Assembly (NCBI RefSeq): GCF_910594005.1
Contig: NC_057823.1
Coordinates: 96,706,015 to 96,770,014 of the forward strand
Length of the DNA stretch: 64,000 bases
Reading direction: 5' to 3'
From: Cervus elaphus
Lineage: Eukaryota > Chordata > Mammalia > Artiodactyla > Cervidae
In this document: piece after piece, positions 45,185 through 57,329 of the stretch
Layout of the letters: every line of letters begins with the position of its first letter
Position numbering within the stretch: the stretch's first letter is position 1
Program-made: the position numbers and the translations under genes
The notes under the pieces: generated by a model
Told to the model about the DNA's origin: nothing
The model's input: the letters and a program-made list of their open reading frames with translations, nothing else
The model's database searches: none

Positions 45185-45900
45185 TTTTAGACTATGAGTT
45201 ATCAATTGATTCATTTCTTCGACCATGTATTAAATTCACATTGTGTTAGACATTGCTCTACACATGGAGGGTACGGTGCTGAGCAAGACACAGTCACTCT
45301 TCTCAGGGACCTTATACTGTACTAAGGAAAGACAGACAGTAAACAGGAGACGTACATGTCAAGATAATTCTACTTAGTAACAAGCACTTTGAAGGAAACA
45401 AAATAGAAGTTGCAAGGGATTAGGCCAATAGAGAGTAAGCTGGTAAGGAGGGAAATCACATTTTGAGAGGAAAAATTTAAGTAAAACCTAAGTAGGTGAT
45501 GAAGATCTCATGATGCTAATCTCTGAGAGGTAAGAATTTTGGAGGCAGAAGCCAATAGGAGGAAAGATGGGGAAGGGGACATAAATTTGCTGAATTTGAG
45601 GAACTGAGAGGTTGTTGAAGCTGAATGATCAAGGGGGTTGGGAGAGTAAGAGTTGAAGGTAGAGAGCTGGACGTGGCACAGATCATAAAGTCCTAGGACC
45701 CTATCACAAGGAGATGAATATTATCCAACTACAATGAGAAGCACGGATGTACTTAAATCATAGGGATGACATAGTCACTTTTATACAAAGTCAGTTCAGT
45801 CTTCTGAGTGGAGAACGGAAGTATGAAAATAAAAGTGAAAGGGAGACCTTTTAGAAAGGAATTGCATGAATCCAGGCAGGCATGTAGCAGTAGGAAGAGA
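45185..45900 (+). repeat. long old mammalian interspersed repeat, family not named
   Basis: 'gtgttagacattgctctacacatggagggtac', 'acttctcagggaccttatactg'-like and 'gacagacagtaaacagg', then 'gatcataaagtcctaggaccc' and 'gggatgacatagtcac' follow, in order, a common old mammalian repeat of about 1 kb whose members begin 'caacaaatatttattgagcacc'. The match is weak but co-linear over 700 bp. Confidence 0.5.
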
Positions 45901-46254
45901 AGCAGGAGCCCCAAATATATTTTTAAGGCAAAACTGAAAGAACATGTTGTTCATAGAATATTTTCTCCTTACAATTTTGCTACTACTTTACCGTAGATTA
46001 TTACATTCAGATTATCAGGTGGTTATGATGATCTAAAGTGGATCCTGAATAATAGCTTGAAGGGTTTTTTGTAGGTAGAGTTTAAACTCAGTGTATTGTC
46101 TTTATGCCTTTAGAGTGTTTTGTGGGTTCTCAGAAGATTATTGGAGAGTAGCTTCTATAAAAATGTGAAACTGCTGTGCTATAGAGTAATTTTAAGATTT
46201 GTATTTTGAGGACATCAACATTAATTTGAAAGAGGCTTGCTTGTGATTCTCAGT
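45901..46254. other. unassigned DNA
   Basis: No recognised feature. Confidence 0.4.
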
Positions 46255-46500
46255 ACCACAGAGCAAAGCGGTAAGTGTTTACCAAGAAATTATGTCTCCT
46301 GGTAGATAAGCCAAAATTTGGAGACTTCGAGACGTTCTCATTTTCACTGATCGTGTACTCTCTGACCTTGCTCAATACATTTAATGGCTCTATGTTGCAG
46401 TTTCTCAGTCTTTGAATGGCAATAATGATCTTTTCCATCTAAGTTGAGATATATTTGTAAAGTACATGGAACTTGGCAACAGGAAATCACTACATTCACA
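46255..46500 (-). repeat. MIR SINE, antisense
   Basis: The reverse complement gives 'ccatgtactttacaaatatatctcaactta', 'aagatcattattgccattcaaagactgagaaactg' and 'gagcaaggtcagagagtac', the MIR core in order. Confidence 0.72.
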
Positions 46501-47311
46501 ACAGGTTATTGTTAGCTTTATGGCCAATTCACATCCCAAAGGAACTGAAGTCATTGCTATTTGAAGGTTGTCCAGTTCATTTTTTAGATAGATGGCTGAC
46601 CCAGTAAAGAAGTGACACAAAGTCCCTGAACAATTATACTCAAACTCCGCCTTGGTTGTGACAGAAAAAAAGTATGATTGTTGAATCAATGGGGCTGTAA
46701 AAATGACTTGCCTTTCTTCTAACCTGTTGGGAAATGTAAGAAAATGCTGGGGTTGGAGGTTTAAAAAGAAGTCAGCGCTGTTTTTTAAAATATTGTTTCA
46801 ATTTTAAGGTATTGTAATTTAAGACTTATTAGTGTTTTTTTTCTTAAGTATTCATGAGAAATATTATTTGATTAAAATATACTGTGTATTTCATGATAAT
46901 AAGGTCAATCTGATAAATGTGACAAGAGATACTAAGTTGTTTATAGAATCATACATTTGTGAAAATCAGTGTGTTTCGTGAAATAAAGTAAGTTATATAG
47001 ATAAGGTGACACTTATCTATTTCCACACAGAGCATAAAAGAGGGAAGACTGTTTTCCTCCTAAGAAAATAAGGTGAGTCAACACTTTCAAATGGAAACAC
47101 AGTGGTTGCAATTGAGGAGAGATGAATATATTCACTGGGGCACATAGAGAGGGAAAAGAAACCAAATAAAGAGATAGAGTAGGCTTACTGGTAACACTTT
47201 TAATGCAAACCTTGGAATTTGAATGCTGTATCATAGATGGGAACATTACAATTGAGAATATCTGGTTTCTGCTTAATTTTAAAGAAGTCTTTTTGCTGGT
47301 ATCTGCATGGC
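46501..47311. other. AT-rich unique DNA
   Basis: No recognised gene or repeat. Confidence 0.45.
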
Positions 47312-47430
47312 AACCCACCCCAGTGTTCTTGCCTGGAGAATCCCAGGGACGGGGGAGCCTGGTGGGCTGCCGTCTATGGGGTCGCACAGAGTCGGACATG
47401 ACTGAAGCCACTTAGCAGCAGCAGCAGCAT
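47312..47430 (+). mobile_element. Bov-A monomer SINE with (AGC)n tail
   Basis: 'atggcaacccaccccagtgt', 'gagcctggtgggctgccgtc', 'gactgaagccacttagcagc' match the second monomer of Bov-A2. It ends in a short (AGC)n tract at 47415-47429. Truncated at its 5' end. No target duplication seen. Confidence 0.9.
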
Positions 47431-47729
47431 AGAGATACCATAACCTAATAACCCCCTCAAATTAATCATAAATATAGATGAAAAATGGGATCAACTTAAA
47501 GAGCTAGGTAAACCTATTTCTTTACTGAGATAGAATTCATATGCCATAAAATTGACCCTCTTAAAGTATGTAGCTCAGTGTGCTTGCTATTCACAGTGTC
47601 CAATCATCATGACTGCCTAATCTGAGAAACGTTGCATCGCTCCCAAAAGATAACCCATACTTAATGGCAGTCCCTTCTTCCCTGTTCACAGTACCACTAA
47701 TACGTAATATTACTGCATACTCATTAGTG

Positions 47730-47966
47730 GTGCGTGCTAAGTCTCTTCAGTTGTGTCCAGCTCTTTTCAACCCTATGGACTGCAGCCTGCCAGACTTTTC
47801 TGTCCATGGGATTCTCCAGGCAAGGCTGGAATGGGTTGCCATGGCCTCCTCGAGGGGATCTTCCTCAGCCAGGGATGGAACCCTGTGTCTTTTAAGCCTC
47901 CTGAATCTCTATGTCTCCTGTATAGGCAGATGGGTTCTTTACCACTAGCACCACTTGGGAAGCCCA
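47730..47966 (-). mobile_element. Bov-tA SINE, antisense, nested in L1
   Basis: Antisense Bov-tA from 'gtctcttcagttgtgtccag' to 'ccacttgggaagccc'. Target duplication attagtg at 47723-47729 and 47967-47973. Confidence 0.92.
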
Positions 47967-48279
47967 ATTAGTGTAGAAGTTACTCATCTGATTTTTGTCT
48001 CTGTGGATTTGTACGTTGAAGTAGTTTGGATGCTTAAAGACCTCAAACATGACCAATTTTTTTCACTCAACATGACGTTTGTAGTTTTAACCATGTTGTG
48101 GCATGTAACAGTATAATATTCTGTTTTCTTGTCAAATAATATTCCATGTAAGGAATATGACACATTTTGCTTATTTATCAGTTGATGAACATTTGGCTTG
48201 TTTCACTTTTTGGCTATTATAAATAATGCTGTGAATAGTAACATAGAAGTTTTTATGCATTTATGTTGTTAATTGTTTG

Positions 48280-48345
48280 TGCGTGCATATGCTCATTCGT
48301 GTACGACTCTGTGACTCCATCCTCTGTCCATGGGATTTTCAGTTG
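48280..48345 (-). mobile_element. Bov-tA SINE fragment, antisense
   Basis: 'gtgcgtgcatatgctcattc' and 'tgactccatcctctgtccat' match only the 3' part of the SINE, with an internal deletion. Boundaries approximate. Confidence 0.6.
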
Positions 48346-48604
48346 TTCAGAGTGAAACTGAAGGATAATAGGATAACTGTATTTTTAACATTTTGAAGAA
48401 CTACTGACCTTTTTTCTGAAGTAACTGCACTATTTGACAATTCCACTAGTGAGGTTTAAGTGTTCCAATTTCTCCACATCCTCTCCAACACATGTTATCT
48501 TCCATATTTTTTATTTTAGTTATGAGTGAAAGGCATATCTCACTGGGGGCTCAATCTGTGTATTTCCCTAATGACTAATGATTTGATTGAACACATTTTT
48601 GTAT

Positions 48605-48920
48605 ATTGAGCTTCCCTCTTAGTTCAGTTGGTAAAGAATCTGCCTGCAATGCAGGAGACCCTGGTTCAATTCCTGGGTCAGGAAGATCTGCTGGAGAAGG
48701 GATAAGCTAACCCCTCCAATGTTCTTGGGCTTCCCTTGTGGCTCAGCTGGTAAAGAATCCACCTGCAATGCGGGAGACCTGGGTTTGATCCCAGGGTTGG
48801 GAAGATCCCCAGGAGAAGGGAAAAGCTATCCACTCCAGTATTCTGGCCTGGAGAATTCCATGGCCTATTAGTTCATGGGGTTGCAAATAGTCAGACACGA
48901 CTGAGTGACTTTCACTTTCT
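48605..48920 (+). mobile_element. dimeric Bov-tA SINE with a single target duplication
   Basis: Unit 1 (about 48609-48727) has the tRNA head and stops at 'cctccaatgttcttg'. Unit 2 (about 48728-48920) restarts with 'ggcttcccttgtggctcagc' and runs to 'cacgactgagtgactttcac'. The pair is flanked by atttttgtat at 48595-48604 and atttttgtgt at 48921-48930, one mismatch. No duplication separates the units, so the composite probably integrated once. Confidence 0.85.
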
Positions 48921-50142
48921 ATTTTTGTGTTAGTTAAGAGCATATGATCTTCAGAGAAATTTCTATTCAAATCCTTAACACATTTTTATACTTGTCTTTT
49001 TGCCATTGAGATGTAAGATTCTTTATTTATTCTTGATATATGATTCTTATATCATATCTGATGAAAATATGTAATATATTTTCTCCCCTTTCTGAGTTGT
49101 CTTTTTCTTGATGGTTCCCTTGAAGCACAATTTTTAAAATTTAGATCATGTTTAATTTGTATATTTTTTCCTTTGTGGATGGTGATTTTGGTATTATAGC
49201 TAAGAATCCATTGCTAAATCTGAGGTATTTACTCCTATATTTTTTTGTAAGAGTTTCATATTTTTACCCTCTATATGTGAGTCTTTGATACATTTTAAAT
49301 TAATTTTTTGTATATAGCATGAGAAAAGCATAAAATGAACATACTGTTGTCTCGGACCATGTGTTTAAATATTCTTCTTTTATCATTGAATTGTCTTAGC
49401 ACTTTTGTCAAAATTCAATTAACCATAAATGTAAGAATATACTTCTGGACTTTCAATTCTGTTCTATTAATTGATATTTCTGTTTCTTATCCGAGGCCCA
49501 CAGTGTCCTGATAACAAGAGACTTTTAGTGAGTTTTGAAATAAAAAAGTGTAAGTCTTCTTACTTTGTTTTTCTCTTTGTATGTTGTTCACACTCTTCTG
49601 GATCTATTGTAGTTCCATATGAATTTTAGGATCGGATTGTAGTTTTCTGCCAAAAAGCCACCTAGTATTTTGAAAAGGATTATTATTATTATTTTTGTAG
49701 ATCAATTTGAGGAGTGTTGAATCTTAATATTAGGTGTTTCAAGCTATGACCATGAGTTATATTTCTATTTACACATCTTCTTATGGATCTTTACTTTCAA
49801 CAGTATTTTGTGGTATTCAGTGTACAACTCTTGTGTTGCTTCTATTTTAAATTTATTTCTAAGTATTTTATACTGCTTGATATGATATAAATTGACTTGC
49901 TTTATTAATTTTATTTTTGGATTGTTCATTAACTAGCTTATAAAAAATTTTTCATATTCTACATTAATCATGTGTCTCACAGTCTTGATTAACTACTAAT
50001 TTTAACAATTTTTCTTTTGCCAGTTTCTTAGGAAGGGTTATATATAACATCATGGATCTAAAAATAGAGAGAATTTTCTTCTTCCTCTTTAATCTGGACA
50101 TTCTTTATGTATTTACTTTTCTTTTTTAAATGCCCCATCTGT

Positions 50143-51677
50143 TCAGTTCAATTCAGTTCAGTTGCTCAATTGTGTCTGACTCTTTGTGACCCCATGGACT
50201 GCCAGGCTTCCCTGTCCATCACCAATTCGCAGCCTACTCAAATTCATGTCCATTGAGTCAGTGATGCCATTCAACCATCTCATCCTCTGTCATCCCCTTC
50301 TCCTACCACCTTCAAACTTTCTCAGCATCAGGGTCTTTTCAAATGAGTCAGTTCTTCACATCAGGTGGCCAAAGTATTGGAGTTTCAGCTTCAGCATCAG
50401 TCCTTCCAATGAACACCCAGGACTGTTCTCCTTTAGGATGGACTGGTTGGATCCCCTTGCAGTCCAAGGGACTCTCAAGAGTCTTCCCCAACATCACAGT
50501 TCAAAAGCATCAATTCTTCCGTGCTCAGTTTTCTTAATAGTCCAACTCTCACATCCATACTTGACTACTGGAAAAACTATAGTTTTGACTAGATGGACCT
50601 TTGTTGACAAAATAATGTCTCTGCTTTTTAATATGCCATCTAGATTGGTCATAGCTTTTCTTCCAAGGAACAAGTGTCTTTTAATTTCATGGCTGCAGTC
50701 ACCATCTGCAGTGATTTTGGAGCTCCCCCAGAAATAAAGTCTGTCACTGTTTCCACTGTTTCCCCATCTATCTGCCATGAAGTGATGGGACCAGATGCCA
50801 TGATCTTAGTTTTCTGAATGTTGAGCTTTAAGCCAATGTTTTCACTCTCCTCTTTCACATTCATCAAGAGGATCTTTAGTTCTTCATCACTTGCTGCCAT
50901 AAGTCTGGTGTCATCTGCATATCTGAGGTTATTGACATTTCTCCCAGCAATCTTGATTCTAGCTTGTGCTTCATCCAACTCGGCATTTTGCATGATGTAC
51001 TCTGCATATAAGTTGATTAAGCAGGGTGACAATATACAGCCTTAATGTACTTCTTTCCCTATTTGGAGCCAGTCTGTTGTTCCAAATCCAGTTCTAACTG
51101 CTGCTTCCTGACCTGCATACAGATTTCTCAGGAGGTAGGTCAGGTGGTCTGGTATTCCCATCTCTTTAAGAATTTTCCACAGTTTGTTGTGATCTACACA
51201 GTCAAAGACTTTGGCATAGTCAATAAAGCAGAAGTAGATGTTTTTCTGCAACTCTCTTGCTTTTTCAATGATCCAACAGATGTTGGCAATTTGATATCTG
51301 GTTCCTCTGCCTTTTCTAAATCCAGCTTGAACATCTGGAAGTTCATGGTTCATATACTATTGAAGCCTGGCTTGGAGAATTTTGAGCATTACTTTACTAG
51401 TGTGTGAGATGAGTGTAATTGTGCAGTAGTTTGAGCATTCTTCAGCATTGCCTTTCTTCGGGATTGGATTGAAAACTGACCTTTTCCTGTCCTGTGGCCA
51501 CTGCTGAGTTTTCCAGATTTGCTGGCATGTTGAGTGCAGCACTTTCACAGCATCGTCTTTCAGGATTTGAAATAGCTCAACTGGAATTCCATCACCTCCA
51601 CTAGCTTTGTTCATAGTGACGCTTCCTAAGGCCTACTTGACTTCACATTCCAGGATGTCTGGCTCTATATGAGTTAT
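50143..51677 (-). mobile_element. BovB LINE, 5'-truncated, 1.54 kb, nested in L1
   Basis: Antisense BovB from the TTCAG-type tail (50141-50165) to the RT N-terminal region ('ggatgtctggctctatatga', 51654). Short target duplication catctgt at 50136-50142 and 51678-51684. The L1 sequence continues after it. Confidence 0.94.
50494..51614 (-). pseudogene. BovB reverse transcriptase remnant
   Basis: 51357-51614 holds RT N-terminal sequence (ASGGDGIPVELFQILKDD). 51042-51353 holds fingers and palm start (QAGFRKGRGTRYQIANICW, FIDYAKVFDCVDHNK). 50649-51032 holds the YADD motif, intact at 50910-50921. 50494-50778 holds the part after the palm (SSKITADGDCSHEIKR). A stop at about 51354-51356 and shifts near 51040 and 50725 separate the pieces. 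Confidence 0.9.
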
Positions 51678-51880
51678 CATCTGTAACCTTTAATAATGTC
51701 GAATTGAAGTGGTGAGGGCAGACAACATTATCTTGTTCTTAATCGTAAACTTAAAGCTTTCAGTCTTTCATGTCAATTATAATGTTAACTGAAGTTTTAT
51801 TTGTTGATGTTCTTTACCAGATTGAGGAAGGTTCATTTTATTTCTAGTTTGTTTATTTTTTTACTCTTTAAGGGTAAATA

Positions 51881-53199
51881 ACTGAAAATAACTTCAATTT
51901 AAATAAAATTAATACCCAAATTTCAGTCCTGCATGACTTCTTTCTGTAAATAATTTTTATGCAAAAGATGCATGTGTTTTCTTTTGTCCTATGAGTTCTC
52001 TAAAGAATTTTGGATTCTTTAACAATTTTAAAATTATTTAACTCTTGATACAGATTTAAAGCAATCTAATCATTTGTTTTTCAGAAAAACATTATTGAAA
52101 AATGGAACCAAACACTGCTAACTTTGAAAAAACCACTCTCCTAGATATTGAGAAGATGAGCTTACAATGAAAAGTTCATCACCCGCTCTTTCTGGACACC
52201 CTAGGCCAGCAGCATTCACCCAGAAAGGAATACTTCATCATGTATTTAGAATATATGTTTGTTTTTACTTTTGCATAGAAGAAAATGAAAGAGTTAGAAG
52301 AGACAGAGATAGAGACAAAGACAGGCAGAATGAAAGAAGTAGATATTCAGTATATTTTATTTTGTTGTGAAAAGCCACTTTGGAAAGTAATGACCTTTAA
52401 TTCCAAACCACATGTAGAATTTTCTCAGAGCATTGGAGAGTTCCATGTCTTTTTTTTCCCCCTTACCTTTTCTTTAGCTTTTCATTTTATTTGGGTAATC
52501 TGAAAGTCAAGGGAGGCAGACTTGTGTGTTTGGATATTTTCCTAGTTCTTAGTGATCCAATACTACATTGTAGTCCTTGAAAACATAATTATTTTAAAAT
52601 AAATGGGTTGAAGTTCCCCTCTCCTTTTTCACACTGCAGGAAACTGTTAATGGACCCCCCTCCCAAGGTACCTATATTGTTGGAAAAGCAAAAAAGTGTC
52701 CTGGATTCGTTGCTTATAACATTTTACTAGTCGATTTAAAATTCATAAAAAGTTAACAATTTTGTCATAGTGCTTTGTGGAGCTTATTTGTACTTCCCTA
52801 CCCTAATGGGTACTTCATGTTCACACATGTCCTAATTACCTAATTATTCTATTTTGCAGCGAGTGATTTTGAATAGCTTTTACCATCTACTTACCGTATA
52901 ATGAGATGATTAATAAGAACATGTATAAAACATTTGGAATGCAGAAAGGAGCAGTTTCTAAAACTAAAAATAATGAAATATTACAGGGAGTGTTCTTATT
53001 TCTGTTTTCAGAAATATATTTGTTTTGGCATACTAATACATGAATCCACACTTTTAAGATGTCGTATTTTAGAAAGACATGTCCTCTCTACAAGTGAAAT
53101 ATCTGTAATTCTTTTATTGATTTATTTTGTAATGAAATGTTATTTTTTACTACAAAATAATTACATTTATTTTAAAAATTTATAAGTAAAAATTAAAGG
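51881..53199. other. AT-rich unique DNA
   Basis: No gene or repeat recognised. A short C-rich stretch lies at 52653-52664. Confidence 0.45.
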
Positions 53200-53820
53200 T
53201 GAAAATAAAGCCCCCTGTATTCATCTCTCTGCAAAGTGACCATTGTTAACCCATCAGTAACTGCCCTTCCAGTTGACTTATAAGTTTATATAGACACATA
53301 GCTATTTGTCACAACAGTTATTAAATAAACAAATAATGATGCATATATAATTTTAATTTTTTGCAATGTAGTGTTATTACACTGTATGTTTCTTTTGTAC
53401 AGCTTTTTCTCTTAATGATGTATTAGTACTTGTATACTCTCTAGAATTCTGCCCCCTTATTTAGTAGTTTAATGTGTTTTATAGCGTATAACATAACCAA
53501 TTTTCTATTGTTAAATGTTTACATAGGTTGACTTTCTTTGTTCTATTTACAATCCATGATGAAAATCCTACCAATTAAGTCCACTGCATAACTTTAGGAA
53601 AAATTATCAGAAACATAACTACCAGTTGTTCTTCTTCTGAGAATCCATGTGATTTAAGGAACTAAAATGTACTGGCCAAATATCTTTTGGAAAGATACCA
53701 ACTTACATTCCCACCAGCGATGTATGAAAATCCCCATGCCCTGTTACCTAGGCTGGATCTCTAGCTTATTTTTAATTTTTGTCAATTGAAAAACATCTGA
53801 CATCTTATTATTTTAATTTA
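53200..53820 (-). mobile_element. old L1 (L1M) 3' fragment, antisense
   Basis: 'gtaactgcccttccagttga', 'acagctttttctcttaatga', 'accaacttacattcccacca' and 'gcgatgtatgaaaatcc' follow the antisense of old mammalian L1 3' ends. Very diverged. Confidence 0.65.
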
Positions 53821-54833
53821 TTTGAATTAAATCCTGAGTTAAGTAATAATCTTTCCAGTCTAGTTTCTCTCTCTTTGAATTACATGTTTTACTTATAAAA
53901 ATTTTAAGTTTAATGTCAACAACTGAAAAAAATGAATAGCTTAGATGATCTTTTCCTAAACTTGGATGGAAAAGAAAACCATCAAAGAAATTAAGTAGCT
54001 TTATATTTGAGACACAATTTTTTAAAAATAGAAATATTTGCAACATTTTATTTTGTGTTATTATCAATATTTTTCACCTAAGATTTATTGCCTTTCAATG
54101 GCCGGGGGGTCGGAATTTATTACTCCTACTCTTTTTAAATCTTATTTTTAGGCTTTATAGTACAGGGAACACACTTTTTAATGATTTATGAGATACTAAT
54201 ACTCCAGCAATAGTTTATCTAAAAGATTTGTGAATTATAAAATTGTTTAAGAGCAATGAAATTTTCAAAATAATAATTTTTCCAGAATGTATATAGTATA
54301 AACTTCTAAAAATATTGAAATAGACTGTATATATCTAAAATATGTTCTGTCAAATGATATAATTGTCCATGGCCAAATATATTTAATAAATGTGCAGTTC
54401 ATTTGATGAAACACTGTATGGGTAAAATGCATGGATATGTATACTTTATAGGCTAAATGAGAAAATTATTTTCAACAGAATGTGACCTAAGGATATGTCC
54501 ATGTTGTACTATTTAATGAATTTAAGGTTTTAAGAAAGAAAATCTAACTTTGTAAGTGTTTGCTTTTTGCATTGCATTTTAGAGAATCTATTTTTTAAGA
54601 ACTTGACCACTTCAGACAAGAAATTGCTTTCAGTGTTACATACAATTTGAAAGCTGTTGGACAAATCACCTCATTTATACTTAGTTAAAATATCTGTTTA
54701 TCTTTAATTGAACAAAGTACCAAGTCTTTTACAGAATGTGGATTTTTACAGTGAATCCCAACTTCATAGTATTCTCAGCTTAAAGAAAGACAATAGCAAT
54801 AAAAATATACATCCTTTAAGAGAGCTTACCTAA
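53821..54833. other. AT-rich unique DNA
   Basis: No gene or repeat recognised. Confidence 0.45.
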
Positions 54834-55148
54834 TATAGGTGTATCTCAGATATTGAAGGTTCAGCTCCAGACCACCACAATGAAGTGAATATTACAATAA
54901 AGGAAGTCACAAGAATTTTTTGGTGCATATAAAAGTTATGTTTATACTATACTGTAGTCTATTATATGCAATAACATTATGACTAAAACAATCAATACGT
55001 ATATCTTAACTAAAACATACTTTATTGCTAAAATCTGCTATCATTTGAGCCTTCTGCAAGTTTTAATCTTTTTGCTTATGGAAGGACTTACTTTGTTGCT
55101 GGCTGCTGACTGATCAGAGTAATGGTTGTTGAGGACTGGGTGGCTATG

Positions 55149-56760
55149 TCAATTTCTTAAAGCAAGACAATGAAGTTTGCTGCACCTTCTTTTATGGACG
55201 ATTTCTCTATAGCATGTAAGGCTATTTAACAGAATTTTTCCCATAGTAGAACTTGTTCCAAAATTGAAATCAGTCCTTTCAAACCCTGCCACTGCTTTAT
55301 CAACTAAGCTTGCATGATGTTCTAAACCTTTTGTTTTAATTAACAACAATTTTTCCAGCATCTTCATCAGAATTAGATGTCATTTCAAGAAGCCATTTTT
55401 TTTGCTCATCCATAGGAAGCAGCTCCTCACTCATTAAAATTTTATCACAACTTTTCAGCAATTCAGCCACATCTTCAGGCTCCACCTTTAATTCTAGTTC
55501 TCCTGTTATTTTTATCACACATGCAGTTACTTCCTCCACTGAAGTCTTGAAATCCTCACAGTCATTCATGAGAGTTGGGATCAACTTCTTCCAGCCTCTT
55601 GTTAATGTTAATATTTTGACCTTTTCCCATGAATCCTGAATGTTCTAAATGACATCTAGAATCCTTTCCAGAAGGTTTTCAATTAACTTTGCCAAGATCC
55701 ATCAGAGGAATCTCTATTAATGGCAGCTATAGCCTTACAGAATGTGCTTCATAAAGAATGAACTTGAAAATTACTTACACCGTGATCCACGGGCTACAGA
55801 ATGGATGTTGTGTTAGCAAGTATGAGAACATGAATCTCATTTTTGTCTCCACCAGAGCTCTTGGCTGACTAGGTGCACTGACAAGTGAGCAGTGATATTT
55901 TGAAAGAAATCTTTTTTTCTGAGTAGTAGGTCTCAAAATGGGCTTAAATATTCATTAAATCATATTATAAAGAGATGTGCTATTATCTAGGCTTTGTTCT
56001 TCCATTTATAAAGCAGAGCCTGAGTAGATTTAGCCTAGGATTTTGGGGAATGGTAAATGAACACTGACTTCAACTTTAACTCACTAACATTACCCTCAAC
56101 AAGAGAGTCAATTTGTTCTCTGTAATTTTGAAGCTAGACATTGACTTCTCTCTAGCTGTGAAAGGCCTAGATGGCATCTTCTTCCAATTTGTTGTTTAGT
56201 GTAGTCATGTTCATTAATGATTTTAGCTGGATCTTCTGTATTACTTGCTTGCAGCTTCTATATCAGCATTTGCTAGGTTCATCTTGCACTTTGATGCTAT
56301 GGAGATGGTTTCTTTTCTTAAACCTCATGAATCAATTTCTGATATGTTCAAACTTCTTTTGAGCTTCCTCTCCTCTTTCAACCTTCATAGAATTAAAGTG
56401 AGTTAGACTTAAGCTTTAACTTCGGGGAATCCTATGGCTGATTTAATCTTATATTAAAACTTTCTCTCTATGAGCGATCAGGCTGTGTCACTTTCACATT
56501 ATATATGTGTTCTGTACTGGAGAAGGACTTTTAATTTTCTTTAAGAACTTTTCCTTTGCATTCACAGCTTGTCTAACTGGGTGAGAGGCCTAATTTTCAG
56601 CCTATCTTACCTTTCAACATACTTTCCTCACTAAGCTTAATTTTTTTTCTAGCTTTTGATTTAAAATGAGAGATGTGTGAGTCTTCCTTTCATTTTGAAT
56701 ACTTAAAAGCCATTGTAGGGTTATTAACTGGCCTAATTTAAAAATTGTGTTGACAGTCAG
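55149..56760 (-). pseudogene. Tigger1 transposase pseudogene
   Basis: Tigger transposase is a CENP-B-related, DDE-type enzyme that recognises the element's ends. On the minus strand the frame would start near 56720 ('cattttgaatacttaaaagccat' region). C-terminal parts are open at 55336-55584 (TACVIKITGELELKVEPEDV, SNSDEDAGKIV) and 55149-55367 (EHHASLVDKAVAGFERTDFN). The DNA-binding and catalytic parts between are broken by many stops and indels. No function is expected. Confidence 0.85.
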
Positions 56761-56962
56761 ACACGACTTAGTGATTGAACAACGACATGCATAGCAGTAT
56801 GTGTATGCCAACCCAAACCTCCCAGCTCACCCCACCTCCCCCCGCCCCCGGCATCCATGCATCCATTCTCTGCGTCTGTGCCTCTGTTTTGACAGTTGGT
56901 TATTTGAATGCTGTGTGGATATTTGATATTAAATGTTATTATTTTAGGAGTGTGAAAAAGGT
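56749..56962. mobile_element. composite insertion in Tigger1: SINE tail plus C-rich sequence
   Basis: Tigger1 collinearity breaks after 'aaaattgt' (56748) and resumes at 'attgtctcttggagaacagg' (56963). Within, 'agtcagacacgacttagtga' (56757) is the 3' end of a Bov-tA. It is followed by C-rich sequence (56813-56854) that may be antisense ruminant L1 3' sequence. A short attgt at 56744-56748 and 56963-56967 could be a target duplication. Confidence 0.55.
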
Positions 56963-57329
56963 ATTGTCTCTTGGAGAACAGGGAGGCCTGAGGAGAGGGA
57001 GAGAGAGAGAGGAAAAGCTGGTCAGTGAAACAGTCAGAACACATGCAACATTTATTAAGTTTGCCTTCTGGATGTGGTTTGTAACACTCCCAAAATAAGA
57101 GTAGCAATCAAGGACCACTGATAACAGATCACCTAAACAAATATAATAAGTTTGAAATGTGAGATTTATTGAATTGTGATACAGAAACAAGAAATCAGAA
57201 AATGCTGTTGAATAAATGAAACCAATAGATTTGCTCTATGCAGAATTGCCACAATTTGCAAAAAATTGCAAAGCACAGAATCTGCAAAGCACAATGAAAT
57301 GAAGCACAATAAAATAAGATATGCCCATA

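Larger units (their letters stand above)
47510..51880 (-). mobile_element. old L1 (L1M) antisense, interrupted by SINEs and a BovB
   Basis: The antisense L1 3' UTR begins near 47520 ('gagatagaattcatatgccataaaattgaccc'). It continues through 47980-48600 ('catgttgtggcatgtaacag', 'gatgaacatttggcttgttt', 'ccaatttctccacatcctct') and 48931-50135 ('gttgtctttttcttgatggttcccttgaagcac'). It resumes after the BovB at 51685-51870 ('agtggtgagggcagacaacattatcttgttc', 'gctttcagtctttcatg'). Collinearity on both sides of each insertion shows one element. No ORF2 frame survives. Confidence 0.82.
54836..57327 (-). mobile_element. Tigger1 DNA transposon (pogo-like), near full length
   Basis: Left terminal repeat 'aggtgtatctcagatattga' (54837) and right terminus 'acaataaaataagatatgcc' (57306) match Tigger1 ends, with flanking TA dinucleotides at 54834-54835 and 57328-57329. 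Length 2.49 kb against about 2.4 kb for the family. The excess is an insertion at about 56749-56962. The internal part is collinear with Tigger1 throughout, with scattered small deletions. The family amplified before or around the origin of placental orders. Confidence 0.93.

Noticed and set aside
56775..57107. Overlapping 107- and 116-codon frames on opposite strands
   Set aside because: They lie across the Tigger1 insertion and its low-complexity GA/CT stretch. Composition explains them.
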